Below are positions 9,667-20,200 of a DNA stretch of 64,000 nt, one piece after another. The stretch is from Dyella amyloliquefaciens (GTDB lineage: Bacteria > Pseudomonadota > Gammaproteobacteria > Xanthomonadales > Rhodanobacteraceae): contig NZ_SAYT01000005.1 of the NCBI RefSeq assembly GCF_004296575.1, positions 248,001-312,000 of the forward strand, read 5' to 3'. The notes below the pieces were generated by a model. That model saw only the letters and a program-made list of their open reading frames with translations, searched no databases and was not told the origin of the DNA. Position 1 is the first letter of the stretch; every line of letters begins with the position of its first letter. The position numbers were made by a program, and so were the translations under genes.

Positions 9667-10815
9667 CTAAGCAGCCGCAACGACTGTCGCGGCAGGCGCA
9701 GGCAACATCCGTGCGCGCAACCAACGCTCGGCCGGCGTCGACACATAACGCTCCAGCAGCGCGCCCAGCAGCCAGCACAGCGGCAGCGCCGGCAGGTACC
9801 ACAGGAACCCCCAGGCGACCTGACTGCCTGCCGCCTTGTACGCCCAGATGAGCGGGGTGACCACGAACATGTGGGTGAGATAGATCTCGTAGCTCAGGCG
9901 TCCCCACGAACGCAGCCAGCCGAACCCGGGCAAGGGTCGACCCCCGCTGCGCCATTGGCTGGCCAGCACCAGGCACAGCGCCGCGCCAGTCAGCACCAGC
10001 ATGTAGCCATTGCGCAGCAGGCTCCAGATCGCCACGCCATCGAACATCACCCAACCCATCGCCAGCACGCCCAGCCCAGCGAGCAACCGCGACGTACGCA
10101 CCGACACCTCCGGATGGCGCGCCACCAGCAAGGCGCCAAGCACACCCGTAGCAATGGCCGCCATGCCGGGGAGGTACGCTTTCTCCTGCCAGATCTCATT
10201 GCCCTCCAGCGCGGCCCGCGTAAGCGGTAGCGACAACGCCAGCAGCACCAGCAAGGGCACCAATACCGCATTGCGGCGAACCAGCAGGCAAACCAGCGGA
10301 AAGCCGAGGTAGAACACCTCCTCGATCGATAGCGACCACAGCACGTCCCAGTTGCCCGGGAGATAGCCGGTCATGCCCTCGTACCAATTGAGGTGGAAAC
10401 CCAGCGCCGCGACGATGGCGCGCGGCAATGACTGACCCTCGCGGTGGATCACGTAGTCGCGTACCCCCAGCAGGTGCAGCGCGCTCAACACGGCCACCAG
10501 CAACAGCAGGCAAGGCACGATGCGCGAGAAACGTCGCGCATAAAACGCGCGCGCATCGACCTGCGCCAGCGCCCCATCACGACGCAGCACGTTGCCGGCG
10601 ATGAGAAAGCCGGAGATGACGAAGAAGATGAAGACGGCCTCGTAACCGTTGTAGTTCAAACCGCTGAGCACGCCCTTGGGCACGAAGCCGGCCAGCACGC
10701 CCTTCTTGAGCGGTATGCGCAAACCGATGTGGTGCAACACCACGAGCAGGATCGAGAACCCACGCAGCAGGTCGATGCCGTTGTTGCGCCCTGCGTGTAC
10801 AGACGTCTGTTCCAT
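9667..10815 (-). CDS. Acyltransferase 3 family membrane protein
   Basis: A 382-residue integral membrane O-acyltransferase of the Acyltransferase_3 (OafA/ExoZ) family, which acylate (often acetylate) sugars of surface polysaccharides or other acceptors. Seen: N-terminal NNGIDLLRGFSILLVVLHHIG with the conserved R and H, WSLSIEEVFYLGFPL in the middle, and about ten membrane spans. Start at 10815 is preceded by GGGGAG; a longer frame to 10890 lacks support. No partner sugar genes are adjacent, so the acceptor is unknown. Confidence 0.88.
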   Translation of the reverse strand: MEQTSVHAGRNNGIDLLRGFSILLVVLHHIGLRIPLKKGVLAGFVPKGVLSGLNYNGYEAVFIFFVISGFLIAGNVLRRDGALAQVDARAFYARRFSRIVPCLLLLVAVLSALHLLGVRDYVIHREGQSLPRAIVAALGFHLNWYEGMTGYLPGNWDVLWSLSIEEVFYLGFPLVCLLVRRNAVLVPLLVLLALSLPLTRAALEGNEIWQEKAYLPGMAAIATGVLGALLVARHPEVSVRTSRLLAGLGVLAMGWVMFDGVAIWSLLRNGYMLVLTGAALCLVLASQWRSGGRPLPGFGWLRSWGRLSYEIYLTHMFVVTPLIWAYKAAGSQVAWGFLWYLPALPLCWLLGALLERYVSTPAERWLRARMLPAPAATVVAAA

Positions 10816-10964
10816 CAGCCAAGGCTCCCCATCACGAAGTCGACGAGTAGCGCAGCTCAAGGGCCGGCATGACGTCGGAACGGCCCTCAATGTAGCGCAC
10901 GGCCTGTGGCTTGTGACGTCCCTTACGGCAGCTAAGTGCGTCGCGCAGAAGCCGTCCCTTCCCT

Positions 10965-11081
10965 GTAGGAGCGCACCCAGTGCGCGATCAGGTGCAGGGC
11001 GATAGCGCGACTGGTGTCTAGCGACAGCCGACCATCGGCGCTATCTGCCACCCTGCGGTCGCGCACTGGGTGCGCTCCTAC
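10965..11081. repeat. REP doublet
   Basis: GTAGGAGCGCACCCAGTGCG begins at 10965 and the inverted copy ends at 11081. It lies upstream of the acyltransferase and 16 bp after the virJ stop, and is the only recognisable content of the 282-bp gap. Confidence 0.88.
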
Positions 11082-11097
11082 GACAGCAAGCGAACCA

Positions 11098-11874
11098 TCA
11101 GTGCGCCGGCAGATCCTGGATCATCTGCTGCGCCAGCCCTTCGTAGTTGTAGTCGAAGTGATGGTCACCCTTCTTCGCATAGACCTTGATCCACGCGGGA
11201 AGGTCGGTTTCGGCGCAGATGGTTTCGTCCTTGTCGTCGAGACCGTAGTAGCAGACCACCGGCGGGTGGCCGTCCAGTGCCAGCAACGGCGCACGGGCGT
11301 CGTAGTGCTTCACCGGATTGAGCCACTGGAAGAAATCCTGCGTGTGGGTCTTCCACCAGCCTTCCTTCATATAGCCTTCCATCTCGATCTCGAAGTTCAC
11401 GTCCTTGCTGGGCGAGAGCATCACGATCTGGGCGATGCGCGCACGCCCTTCCGGACTGAGCTTGCCGACGATGGAAGGCAGCACGTCCGCGCCGAACGAA
11501 AAGCCGATCAGCCAGATGCGCTTTTTCTCGCCGGTAGCGACCGTCTTCGCGATGAGCGCATCAAGGTCAGCCGCGGAATCCTCCGCGGAGCGTTCGCGCC
11601 AGTAGTACTGCAGCAGGCTCACGCCGACCACGGGAATGCCATGCGAGGCGATGATCTTGCCGAGCGACTGGTCCAGATCGCGCCAACCGCCATCGCCGGA
11701 ATAGAACACGGCCACCACGTCTTCGCGCCCCGCCATCGGCGTAACGCCGGGCTTGGCCGGGACCGCCACGATCGATTCGTCCAGCGTCGCGTGATGCCAC
11801 GGCTGCCAGGCCCACAGGCCGATACCGGCGGCGATCAGGATGACCAGCGCAATCCACTTCCAGAGTCGTTTCAA
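11098..11874 (-). CDS. VirJ/AcvB-type lysyl-phosphatidylglycerol hydrolase
   Basis: A 258-residue periplasmic serine hydrolase of the VirJ/AcvB family; in Agrobacterium AcvB removes lysine from lysyl-phosphatidylglycerol. Seen: N-terminal membrane anchor or signal (KRLWKWIALVILIAAGIGLWAW), YSGDGGWRDLDQSLG, LLQYYWRERS, the nucleophile elbow GFSFGADVLP, and a final His in KKGDHHFDY. The start is TTG at 11874, which overlaps the mprF stop as TTGA; no other start gives a signal sequence. Coupling to mprF means the enzyme that makes the aminoacylated lipid and the one that hydrolyses it are produced together. Confidence 0.9.
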   Translation of the reverse strand: MKRLWKWIALVILIAAGIGLWAWQPWHHATLDESIVAVPAKPGVTPMAGREDVVAVFYSGDGGWRDLDQSLGKIIASHGIPVVGVSLLQYYWRERSAEDSAADLDALIAKTVATGEKKRIWLIGFSFGADVLPSIVGKLSPEGRARIAQIVMLSPSKDVNFEIEMEGYMKEGWWKTHTQDFFQWLNPVKHYDARAPLLALDGHPPVVCYYGLDDKDETICAETDLPAWIKVYAKKGDHHFDYNYEGLAQQMIQDLPAH

Positions 11875-14477
11875 CGGCGCACCATGCCAGACAGACCACC
11901 CGAAATGAGGCTCGCCACATTGGCGAATACCAGCGGCAATGCGATGCCGTTAGGCACCGCGAGGTATCGAGGTTCCCACACGGGATCGAATTTGTCCTTG
12001 TACTTGTGCAGGCCACGGAAGTTGTAGAAGCGTTCGCCGCGACCGAACAGCAGCGCGCCCAAGCGGCTCCACAACGGCGCGGTGCGGCGGTTCTGCAGGC
12101 CGGAGAACGGTGCCATGCCCAGATTGAACCAGCGGTAACCTTCGCCCTTCGCCCACTGCATCAGCTCGATGAAGAGGAAATCCATGATGCCGGAGGTGCC
12201 TTCGGGCATATGCCGCATCAGGTCGAGCGAGGCCTCTTCCTTGCTGTCGGTGAGGAACAGGTTGGCGAACGCGACGATTTCCTCGTTCTGCCAGACCAGC
12301 GCCATCGAGGTGCGTTCCAGGTAGGCCGGATCGAAGGTGCCCAGCGAGAAGCCCTTCTCGCGCACGCCCTTGTCGCGCATCCACGCATCGGAAATCGCCT
12401 TGAGGCGCGGCAGCAACGAGGCCACCGACGAGGCGGGAACGATCTCCATGCGCATGCCTTCGCGCGTGAGCTTGTTGACCGTGTTGCGCAGCACCTTCTT
12501 CGACTTGCCGTCGAGATTGAACTCGGGCAACGACACGCGAGCCTCTTCGCCGATCTTGATCAGGTTCATGCCGACCTCGAGGTAGAGATCGAGGTCTTCA
12601 GGGCGAACCTGATAGAACAACGGCCAGCCACCCGAGCGCTCGCACAGGTCACGGAAGGACCACACCAGTTCGCGACGCGCGTCCTCGTCCTCGCCCACCG
12701 GATCGCCCATCGCCACCCAGCTGCGACCTTCCACGTCGTACATGATGAACGCCTTGGCATCGGCATCGAACAGCAGCGTCTTGTCACCCATCAGCGCCAG
12801 ATGCGCCTGCGCCGAGCTGTACTGCTTGATCAGCGGCAGCGCCTTCTGCAGGTCCGCCTCGCCAGGCAGCTGCAGGTTCGGTCGCGCGGGGCGGATCAGG
12901 TTCGCCAGCGCGAACAGCAGGCCCGCCGACGCCGCGCCCACCAGCGCACGCAGCGCACGCGGCGCACCACCGTGATAGAAGCTGAACTCCCACCACAGGT
13001 TGTTGCTGTATTCCACGTGCTTGTAGCTGAAGCCGACCAGCCAGCCGGCACAGACCAGCACCGCGACGATGGCGATGATCCATCCCCACGAGAAGCTCGC
13101 ACTGAACATCGAGGCGCGGCGGTAGAACAACTGGTGCGCCGGAGCCAGCGCCAGCGCCAGCAACGACAACAGCATGGCTTCTTCGTAATCGATGCCCTTG
13201 AGCAGCGACAGCACCGCGCCGAGCACCAGCAGGATTAGCGTCAGCACATAGGCCGCGTCGAGGCGGCGCTGCAGGCCGCGTGCGAGGATCAGCAACATCA
13301 TGCCGACCACGCTGGACAGGAAGTGCGAGACTTCCAGCACGGCCAGCGGCAGCACGTCGCGCAGGATCGCCATGCGCGCCGGCAACGCCGACGTGGCACC
13401 GGAGAACAGCAGCACTGCACCCGACACCATGGTCAGGCCGGCAAAGAACGGTGGCAGCAGCCCGGTGAACCACGGCGCCAGCAGCGCCTTCTGGCGCAGG
13501 CCGCGAGCCTCGCGCCACAACACCACCAGGGTGGCGGCGAGCAGGGGCAGGAAGTAGTAGATCAGGCGATAGGCAGCGAGCGCGCCGAGGATAGGTGCCT
13601 CGAGGCCCTGGTTGCCCGCCGCGCCGAAACCGGCGAGCATCACCGCCTCGAACACGCCCAGACCACCGGGAACGTGGCTGATCAGGCCGGCGATCTGCGC
13701 CAGCACGAAGATGGCGAGGAAATGCCCGAAGCCGGTGTCCACATCGTTCGGCATCAGCAGGTACAGCACATAGGCCGCCAGGCCCCAGTCGATCGCGCCC
13801 ACCAGGATCTGGCGCGCAGCGATCAACGGTGACGGCAGGCTCACGCGCCAGCGCCAGAGGCGCAGCGGGCGGCTCAGCAGCCTTCCTCCCACCAGCCACA
13901 GCAGCGGGATCAGGGTGAGCAGCACGGCTACCGGCAACCGCAGGCTCGCCAACGGCAAGGAGGGTGGCACCGGCACCAGCAGGAGCGTCACGCCGGTGAG
14001 CGCACACAGGCCCAGCCAGAAGCTCAACGTGGTGTAGACCACCACCCGCGCCACTTCAGCGGTGGTGAGCCCGGCCTGGATATAGAAGCGATAACGAATG
14101 GAACCGGAGATCAGCAGCGCCATGCCCAGCGCATTGCTGAACGCGTAGCTGATGAAGGAAATGAGGCTGACCTGCGGCCCCGGGAGGCGCTTGCCGATGT
14201 ACGCAAGGCCAAACCAGTCGTACAGGATCATCATCCCGTAGCTGCCGGCGGTGAGCAGCACGGCCAGGGCGATGCGGTGGTTTTCCAGCCCGTGGACGTA
14301 GCGCGCCACCTCGCGGTAGCTCACCTCGCTGGCCAGGCGATGCAATGCCCACAGCGCCAGGCACAGCATGGCGACGGAAAGCAGCGGACCGGCAAGCCGA
14401 CGCAACCTGGCCGCCAGGCCAGGGCGAGTCATCACCTCACCGGAAGTCGAGGCGTTTGCCCCAGTCTGCTCCACCAC
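11871..14477 (-). CDS. mprF: Bifunctional lysylphosphatidylglycerol synthase/flippase
   Basis: Transfers lysine (or another amino acid) from aminoacyl-tRNA to phosphatidylglycerol and flips the product, lowering surface negative charge and resistance to cationic peptides. The 868-residue product has the standard layout: N-terminal flippase with about 13 membrane spans (residues 20-530, including GGLGVFEAVML), then a cytosolic GNAT-like synthase (about 550-860) with FYQVRPEDLDLYLEVGMNLIKIGEEARV and ELMQWAKGEGYRWFNLGMAPFSG. The GTG at 14477 has GGAGG ten bases upstream; an ATG at 14432 is an alternative. Overlaps virJ by 4 bp. Amino-acid specificity (Lys, Ala, Arg) cannot be read by eye. Confidence 0.94.
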   Translation of the reverse strand: MVEQTGANASTSGEVMTRPGLAARLRRLAGPLLSVAMLCLALWALHRLASEVSYREVARYVHGLENHRIALAVLLTAGSYGMMILYDWFGLAYIGKRLPGPQVSLISFISYAFSNALGMALLISGSIRYRFYIQAGLTTAEVARVVVYTTLSFWLGLCALTGVTLLLVPVPPSLPLASLRLPVAVLLTLIPLLWLVGGRLLSRPLRLWRWRVSLPSPLIAARQILVGAIDWGLAAYVLYLLMPNDVDTGFGHFLAIFVLAQIAGLISHVPGGLGVFEAVMLAGFGAAGNQGLEAPILGALAAYRLIYYFLPLLAATLVVLWREARGLRQKALLAPWFTGLLPPFFAGLTMVSGAVLLFSGATSALPARMAILRDVLPLAVLEVSHFLSSVVGMMLLILARGLQRRLDAAYVLTLILLVLGAVLSLLKGIDYEEAMLLSLLALALAPAHQLFYRRASMFSASFSWGWIIAIVAVLVCAGWLVGFSYKHVEYSNNLWWEFSFYHGGAPRALRALVGAASAGLLFALANLIRPARPNLQLPGEADLQKALPLIKQYSSAQAHLALMGDKTLLFDADAKAFIMYDVEGRSWVAMGDPVGEDEDARRELVWSFRDLCERSGGWPLFYQVRPEDLDLYLEVGMNLIKIGEEARVSLPEFNLDGKSKKVLRNTVNKLTREGMRMEIVPASSVASLLPRLKAISDAWMRDKGVREKGFSLGTFDPAYLERTSMALVWQNEEIVAFANLFLTDSKEEASLDLMRHMPEGTSGIMDFLFIELMQWAKGEGYRWFNLGMAPFSGLQNRRTAPLWSRLGALLFGRGERFYNFRGLHKYKDKFDPVWEPRYLAVPNGIALPLVFANVASLISGGLSGMVRR

Positions 14478-14586
14478 GCGTATACCGCCTCCACATCAAC
14501 CCGCGCGCAGTACGTTACCTGCGACCGCTTAGGATAGCCTGTCGAGGCTGTCTCCTGTTCGATCGTGGCATGAGGAGATGACATTA

Positions 14587-14615
14587 GGTTGCGGCCGCGT
14601 CAGCTGGCCGCAACC
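14587..14615. other. Hairpin downstream of the OPT transporter
   Basis: Perfect 10-bp inverted repeat GGTTGCGGCC/GGCCGCAACC with a 9-base loop, 7 bp past the OPT stop. There is no T-run on the minus strand, so it is terminator-like but not a clear intrinsic terminator. Confidence 0.5.
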
Positions 14616-14621
14616 CCGGTG

Positions 14622-16715
14622 TTAAGCCTTGGCGTTCAGGCCCTTGGCCATGCGGGCCACCCAGCGGTACATCACGAACACGACGGCAGCGAAAGCGATG
14701 CCGCCGATCCACTGCGCGGCTTCCGCAAAACCGGGGCCGACCAGCGACAACGGATTCTGCTGATTGCTGAAGCCCAGCTTGTCCGCGAACGCCACCAAGG
14801 CCGCAATCAGCACGCCAATGATGCTCTCACCCACGATCAGGCCCGAAGCCAGCAGCACGCCGAGCTGCTTGGTGGTTTCCGGCTTGGCCGAGCGGTCCGC
14901 GCGACGATCGAAATACCAGCCGACAATCGAGCCCACCACCACCATCAGAGTACTGACCGTCGGCAGGTAGATGCCCAGGCCCACCGCCAACGGCGGAATA
15001 CGCGTGTGCTTGGTGGTACGCGCGAGGATTTCGTCGATGATGATGATGGCGACACCAATCCAGATGCCCGTGACGATCAGGCCCCAGTCGATGTCGTTGG
15101 TGATCACCCCCTGCGCCAGCGCGGAGATCAGACCGGCCTGCGGCGCTGGCAGCGCCTGAGGACCGGCCCCGGCTACACCGACGAAGCCGTAGGCCTTGTT
15201 GAGCAAGTCCAGCACCGGCGGAATCACCGCCGCGCCGGCGATCACGCCCACCACCAGCGCCACCTGCTGGCGCCACGGCGTGGCGTCGACCAGCTGACCG
15301 GTCTTCAGGTCCTGCAGGTTGTTGTTGGCGATGGCCGCCACGGTAAACACCACCGAGGTGATGAACAACGCGAACGCCACCAGCGCCTTGCCCTCTTCCG
15401 GACCGACGTGTGGCTTCACGAACGCCACCAGCAGCAGCGCCGCGGCGATCACCACCAGGATGCCCACGCCCGACAGCGGGCTGTTGGACGAACCGATCAG
15501 ACCGGCCATGTAGCCGCACACGGTGGAGACAAAGAAACCCATCAGCACCACGAAGGCCACGCCACCGACGGCGAGCACGCCAACGTGGTCACCCAGGCCG
15601 CTAGTGGTGCCGAAGTAGCCAAGCAGCCAGCCAATCGGCAGGAAACAGGCGAGCGTGATCAGACCGACGATACCGATCGGAATGTCGCGTTCGGTGCGCG
15701 GCAACGTATCGGCCTTGCCGGCCTTGCGCACGCGTGAAGCGGCCATCGCGGACGTCAGCCCGCTGATCACTGGCTTCACCAGCTTGGCGAGCGTCCAGAT
15801 CGCGGAGACGCCGATCGCGCCGGCGCCGACAAAGCGCACCTTGTGGCTCCAGGTGGCATTGGCGAGATCCGCTACCGAGGCGGACATGTCGCCTAGCAGC
15901 GAATAGTGCGGCACACCCCAGCCCCAACCAATCAGCGCACCGATGAGCATCGCGATGCCTACCGAGATACCCACGAGATGGCCGATGGCGAACAGGGCAA
16001 ACGAGAGACTGAAATCGAAACCGCTGACAGCACCCTTGTCATTGACGCGGAAGCTGCGCACGAAGTCTGAAGCGAACACCTGCGTAGCGACCACGACTGC
16101 GAACAGCGCCGAAACGATGCTGCCCCACAACACGGCGAGCAGGCCTGCACGGCCTTCTTCCACGCTGTTGGCATCCGCGTCGTCACCGGCGCCAACCTTG
16201 AGCACTTCGGCACAGGCCAGGCCTTCGGGATATGGCAAGTCGGTGTCGGTCACCAGCGCACGGCGCAGCGGGATCGAGTACATCACGCCCAGGATGCCGC
16301 CCAGTGCGCAAACCGCGAACGAGGTCCAGAACGGGAAGTCCGCCCACCAGCCGATCATGATCATGCCGGGCAGCACGAAGATGATCGACGACAGCGTGCC
16401 CGCCGCCGACGCGATGGTCTGGACGATGTTGTTTTCCTGGATCGTCGAATCCTTGAAGCCGCGCAGCAGGGCCATCGAGATGACCGCCGCCGGGATCGAG
16501 GTGGCGAAGGTGAGGCCGGCCTTGAGGCCGAAGAAGACGTTGGCCGCGGTGAACACCACCGTGATCACCACGCCGAGGATGAGACCGCGGACGGTCAGCT
16601 CTTTGCGCGCTTCGGCGCTGGGATGGTTGCCGCTCACGAGTTCATGCCCGTCATGTTCGATGTCTCCCCCTGGGTGCCGCCTGCCGGCAGCCTGGCTATT
16701 TGGTGTGCCTGCCAA
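14622..16715 (-). CDS. OPT family oligopeptide transporter
   Basis: A polytopic inner-membrane transporter of the OPT family (oligopeptides or metal-chelates), up to 697 residues with about 15-16 membrane spans. Seen: ELTVRGLILGVVITVVFTAANVFFGLKAGLTFATSIPAAVISMALLRGF region at the N-terminus, YPEGLACAEVLKVG, and SSNSPLSGVGI. There is no in-frame ATG near the start. The coordinates use the earliest start, a TTG at 16715; a GTG at 16637 is equally plausible and would leave a short cytosolic tail before the first span. Monocistronic. The substrate could be peptides, fitting the peptide-use theme near 57 kb, but that is inference. Confidence 0.88.
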   Translation of the reverse strand: MAGTPNSQAAGRRHPGGDIEHDGHELVSGNHPSAEARKELTVRGLILGVVITVVFTAANVFFGLKAGLTFATSIPAAVISMALLRGFKDSTIQENNIVQTIASAAGTLSSIIFVLPGMIMIGWWADFPFWTSFAVCALGGILGVMYSIPLRRALVTDTDLPYPEGLACAEVLKVGAGDDADANSVEEGRAGLLAVLWGSIVSALFAVVVATQVFASDFVRSFRVNDKGAVSGFDFSLSFALFAIGHLVGISVGIAMLIGALIGWGWGVPHYSLLGDMSASVADLANATWSHKVRFVGAGAIGVSAIWTLAKLVKPVISGLTSAMAASRVRKAGKADTLPRTERDIPIGIVGLITLACFLPIGWLLGYFGTTSGLGDHVGVLAVGGVAFVVLMGFFVSTVCGYMAGLIGSSNSPLSGVGILVVIAAALLLVAFVKPHVGPEEGKALVAFALFITSVVFTVAAIANNNLQDLKTGQLVDATPWRQQVALVVGVIAGAAVIPPVLDLLNKAYGFVGVAGAGPQALPAPQAGLISALAQGVITNDIDWGLIVTGIWIGVAIIIIDEILARTTKHTRIPPLAVGLGIYLPTVSTLMVVVGSIVGWYFDRRADRSAKPETTKQLGVLLASGLIVGESIIGVLIAALVAFADKLGFSNQQNPLSLVGPGFAEAAQWIGGIAFAAVVFVMYRWVARMAKGLNAKA

Positions 16716-17251
16716 TGGCGGGCCGCCCGTAGGGTTGCCGGATTCGGGGGGATTGGCAACGGGTTGACTTAAGGCTCGGCCGTCCTGAGCAGCGACCTAT
16801 CCAACGCACGGGTCATTGGCCCGACGAACGTGCTGCCCGCTCCCTGCCCACATCGAGCCATCGAAGCCTCGGCAGACGGAATGCACGCGACGGTGGCCTG
16901 GCAACCCCATTCGGCCCCAATTGCCCGACCGAAAAGAGAAAAAATTATCCCGCGACACCGGGGCATTCGAAGGGCAGGAATCGCAAGACCGCACGAACGG
17001 AGCCGACACGCGATCAATGATAACAATATGTTAAGCAAGCCCTCCGTCAGGACTGCTCAAGAACTCTCGAATTTCGCAATATCTTGCTGATTAATGGCGT
17101 TTTTTTGCTGTTTACATTTCGATCACATGACCTTTATGGTCCGCCCTTGGGTGGTTTGCAGTTTTAGATAACTGATAAAGGCGCAAGCCATTTCTAGTGG
17201 GGGCGGCGGGCCATTGTGGTCGCGCCATTCTGTTAACGGGGAGAGTACGAA
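16716..17251 (+). promoter_or_regulatory. Long AT-richer leader/promoter region of the Oar-like receptor
   Basis: A 536-bp gap between two divergent genes. Bases 16925-17185 are clearly richer in A+T than the surroundings (for example GATCAATGATAACAATATGT near 17011). A promoter candidate is TTTACA at 17111 with TATGGT at 17135 (18-bp spacing), about 112 bp before the receptor start. GGGGAG at 17238 is the ribosome site. No gene was found here. Confidence 0.45.
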
Positions 17252-20200
17252 GTGACTGTGAACAAACTATCGTCGGCATCCAGGATGCCGGTGCGGACGG
17301 CGTTGGCCGCGGCCATTGCCATGAGTGTCGGTTTTTCGGGCCTTGTGCATGCACAGGCGACCACCGGCACGATCTCGGGCCAGGCTCCTGTAGCCGCAGG
17401 CGAGACCGTACACATCGTGGGCGGCTCGGGTTTTGACCGCACCGTGCCGGTCGACCAGTCCGGTCGCTACACCATCACCTTGCCGATCGGCAAATACGAT
17501 GTCTCGCTGGTACGCGACGGCCAGACCGTGCAGACCATGCAGGGCGTGACCGCGCTGGCCGCCAGCGCCGTGACCGTGGACTTCGGCGCCGCAGGCGGTA
17601 CCGAGAACGCCAAGAACCTGTCGAGCGTGACCGTGGTCGCGAACGCCATTCCGGCGATCGACGTCTCGTCCACCACGCAAAGCACCGTCATCACGCAGGA
17701 ACAGCTCAGGCAGCTGCCGCTGGCGCGCAACAGCGCCGCCATCGCCTTGCTGGCCCCGGGCGTCGTGCCGGGCGCGACCGCTGACGGCGGTGGCCCCACC
17801 GGCGAACCGCTGGTGTCCTTCGGCGGCTCGACCGTGGTGGAGAACGCGTACTACATCAACGGCTTCAACACCTCCGATCCGATCTCCAACTCGGGCGGCA
17901 TCACCCTGCCCTATGGCGCGATCGCCCAGCAGGAAACGCTCACCAACGGCTACGGTCCGGAATACGGCCGTTCCACCGGCGGCGTGATCAGCCAGCTCGG
18001 TGCCAGCGGCACCAACACGTGGCACTTTGGCGGCGCCGTGTTCTGGCAGCCGGAAGACTGGCAGGGCACCCCGGGCAACACCTATTACAACAACCCGGCC
18101 GTCACGCCCGCGCTCGCCGCGTCCAATTCGGCCTATGCCGGCAAGACGCCGGGCAACCTGTACGACTACCGCAACGACAACACCTCGTGGAATCAGGTGT
18201 ATGACTTCTATGTCGGCGGCCCGCTGATCAAGGACAAGCTGTTCTTCTTCGTGGCTGCCGAAGCCGCGCGCAGCGCCTCCGAGACGGTGACCCGCAACGT
18301 CGGTGCGCCGTACGAGTACCACAACAACTTCAAGGATCCGAAGTACTACGCCAAGATCGACTGGAACATCACCGACAGCAACATCCTGTCGTTCACCGGC
18401 GTAAAGAACACCCACGCCTTCAACGGCGACACCTACAACTACGACTACAGCACCAAGCAGGCGGGTGACTTCAACGGTTACCAGCAGTCGTACAAGAACT
18501 CCTTCAAGCTGGGCGTCGCCAACTTCACCTCGTACATCACCGACGACCTCACGGCGAACGCGATGTACGGCAAGATGAAGGGCACGTACTACTCGGAGGT
18601 GCCGGGCCAGGCATCGACCGATCCGTCCATCCTCGACTCGGCCTTCCAGAACCCCGCGTACTGCCCGACCGCCAACTGCACCAACAGCCAGACGATGACC
18701 TATCTCGACAATCCGGACCACCGGACTGAAGAGACCAACCTGCGCCTCAGCCTGACCTACAAGCTGGGCGACCACACATTCAAGGCCGGTATCGACAACC
18801 AGACGTCGAAGGACATCGAGGACGGTACCGTCACCAGTGGTCCGGGCTACTACTGGGATTACGGCTACATGGATCCGGCCAACGCGATCGTTGGTGTCCC
18901 TGGCGTGAGCCCCTATGTGGCCCCCTCGCCCAACGGCTATTACGTGCAGCAGGGCATCTACCTGACCAGCGCCACGGTGCAGGTGAAGCAGCGCGCGCAG
19001 TACATCAGCGACGACTGGCAGGTGACCCCGAACTTGCTGTTGAAGCTCGGTCTCCGCAACGACTCGTTCACCAACTACAACCCCGACAGCGAACCCTACG
19101 TACGCCTGACCAAGCCGCAATGGGCGCCGCGCCTGGGCTTCAGCTGGGACATCATGGGCGACTCCACCATGAAGCTGTTCGGCAATGCCGGCCGCTACTA
19201 CCTGGCACTGCCGACCGGCGTTGCGCTGCGTGAGGCTTCCGCCTCCACGTACACGGGCCAGTACTACACCTACACCGGCATCGATGCGAACGGCGTTCCG
19301 ACCGGCCTGACCCCGATCCCGTCGTATGGCCAGACCCAGGGTGCCGGCGTGCCCGTGTCGGGCAACAACGAGTACGGCCAGCCGCTCGATCCGGGCACGG
19401 TCGCTTCGCAGAACCTGAAGGCGTCCTATCAGGACTCCTACGTACTGGGCTTCCAGCATCAGTTCAGCCAGTACTGGACCTACGGCGTGACGGCGACCTG
19501 GTCGAAGATGAACAACATCATCGACGACACCGCCGAAGGCCTGACCACCATCTGCTCGGCAGCCCTGGCGCAGAACCCGGGCCTGGCCAACGAGCAGCCG
19601 GTGAACGCCAACGCCGCCGGCAACGTGAACTGCGGCAATGTGCTCAACGTCAACGGCAGCATCCTGATCAATCCGGGCAAGACCAACGACTACAAGATCG
19701 CCAACGTCAATGGCGGCTACGTGAACGCCTCGGTGGATCCGATCTCGATGGGCTTCCCGCCGGCCTACCGCCACTACTACTCGCTCGAGATGTACCTGGA
19801 GCACGTGTGGGACGGCAAGTGGCGCGCCAAGTTCGACTACGTGTACTCCAAGAGCTACGGCACCACCGAGGGTCCGGTGCAGTCCAACATCGGCCAGGCG
19901 TCGACCTCGCAGTCGGCTACCGAGCAGTGGGACTTCGGCCAGCTGATGTCCTACGCCAACGCCGTGCAGTCCAACTCGCGCAAGCACGTGTTCAAGGCCT
20001 ACGGTACCTACCAGTTCCTGCCTGAGTGGTCGCTCAGCGGCGTGGTGACCCTGGCTGCGGGCACGCCCAAGACCTGCCTTGGCCTGTATGGTCCGGACCA
20101 GCAGGACCCGGTCTCTTACGGCAACTCCTACCACTGGTGCGGTGGTCAGCCGGCGCCGATCGGCACCACGGGTTACACGCCGTGGCTGCACACGCTGGAC

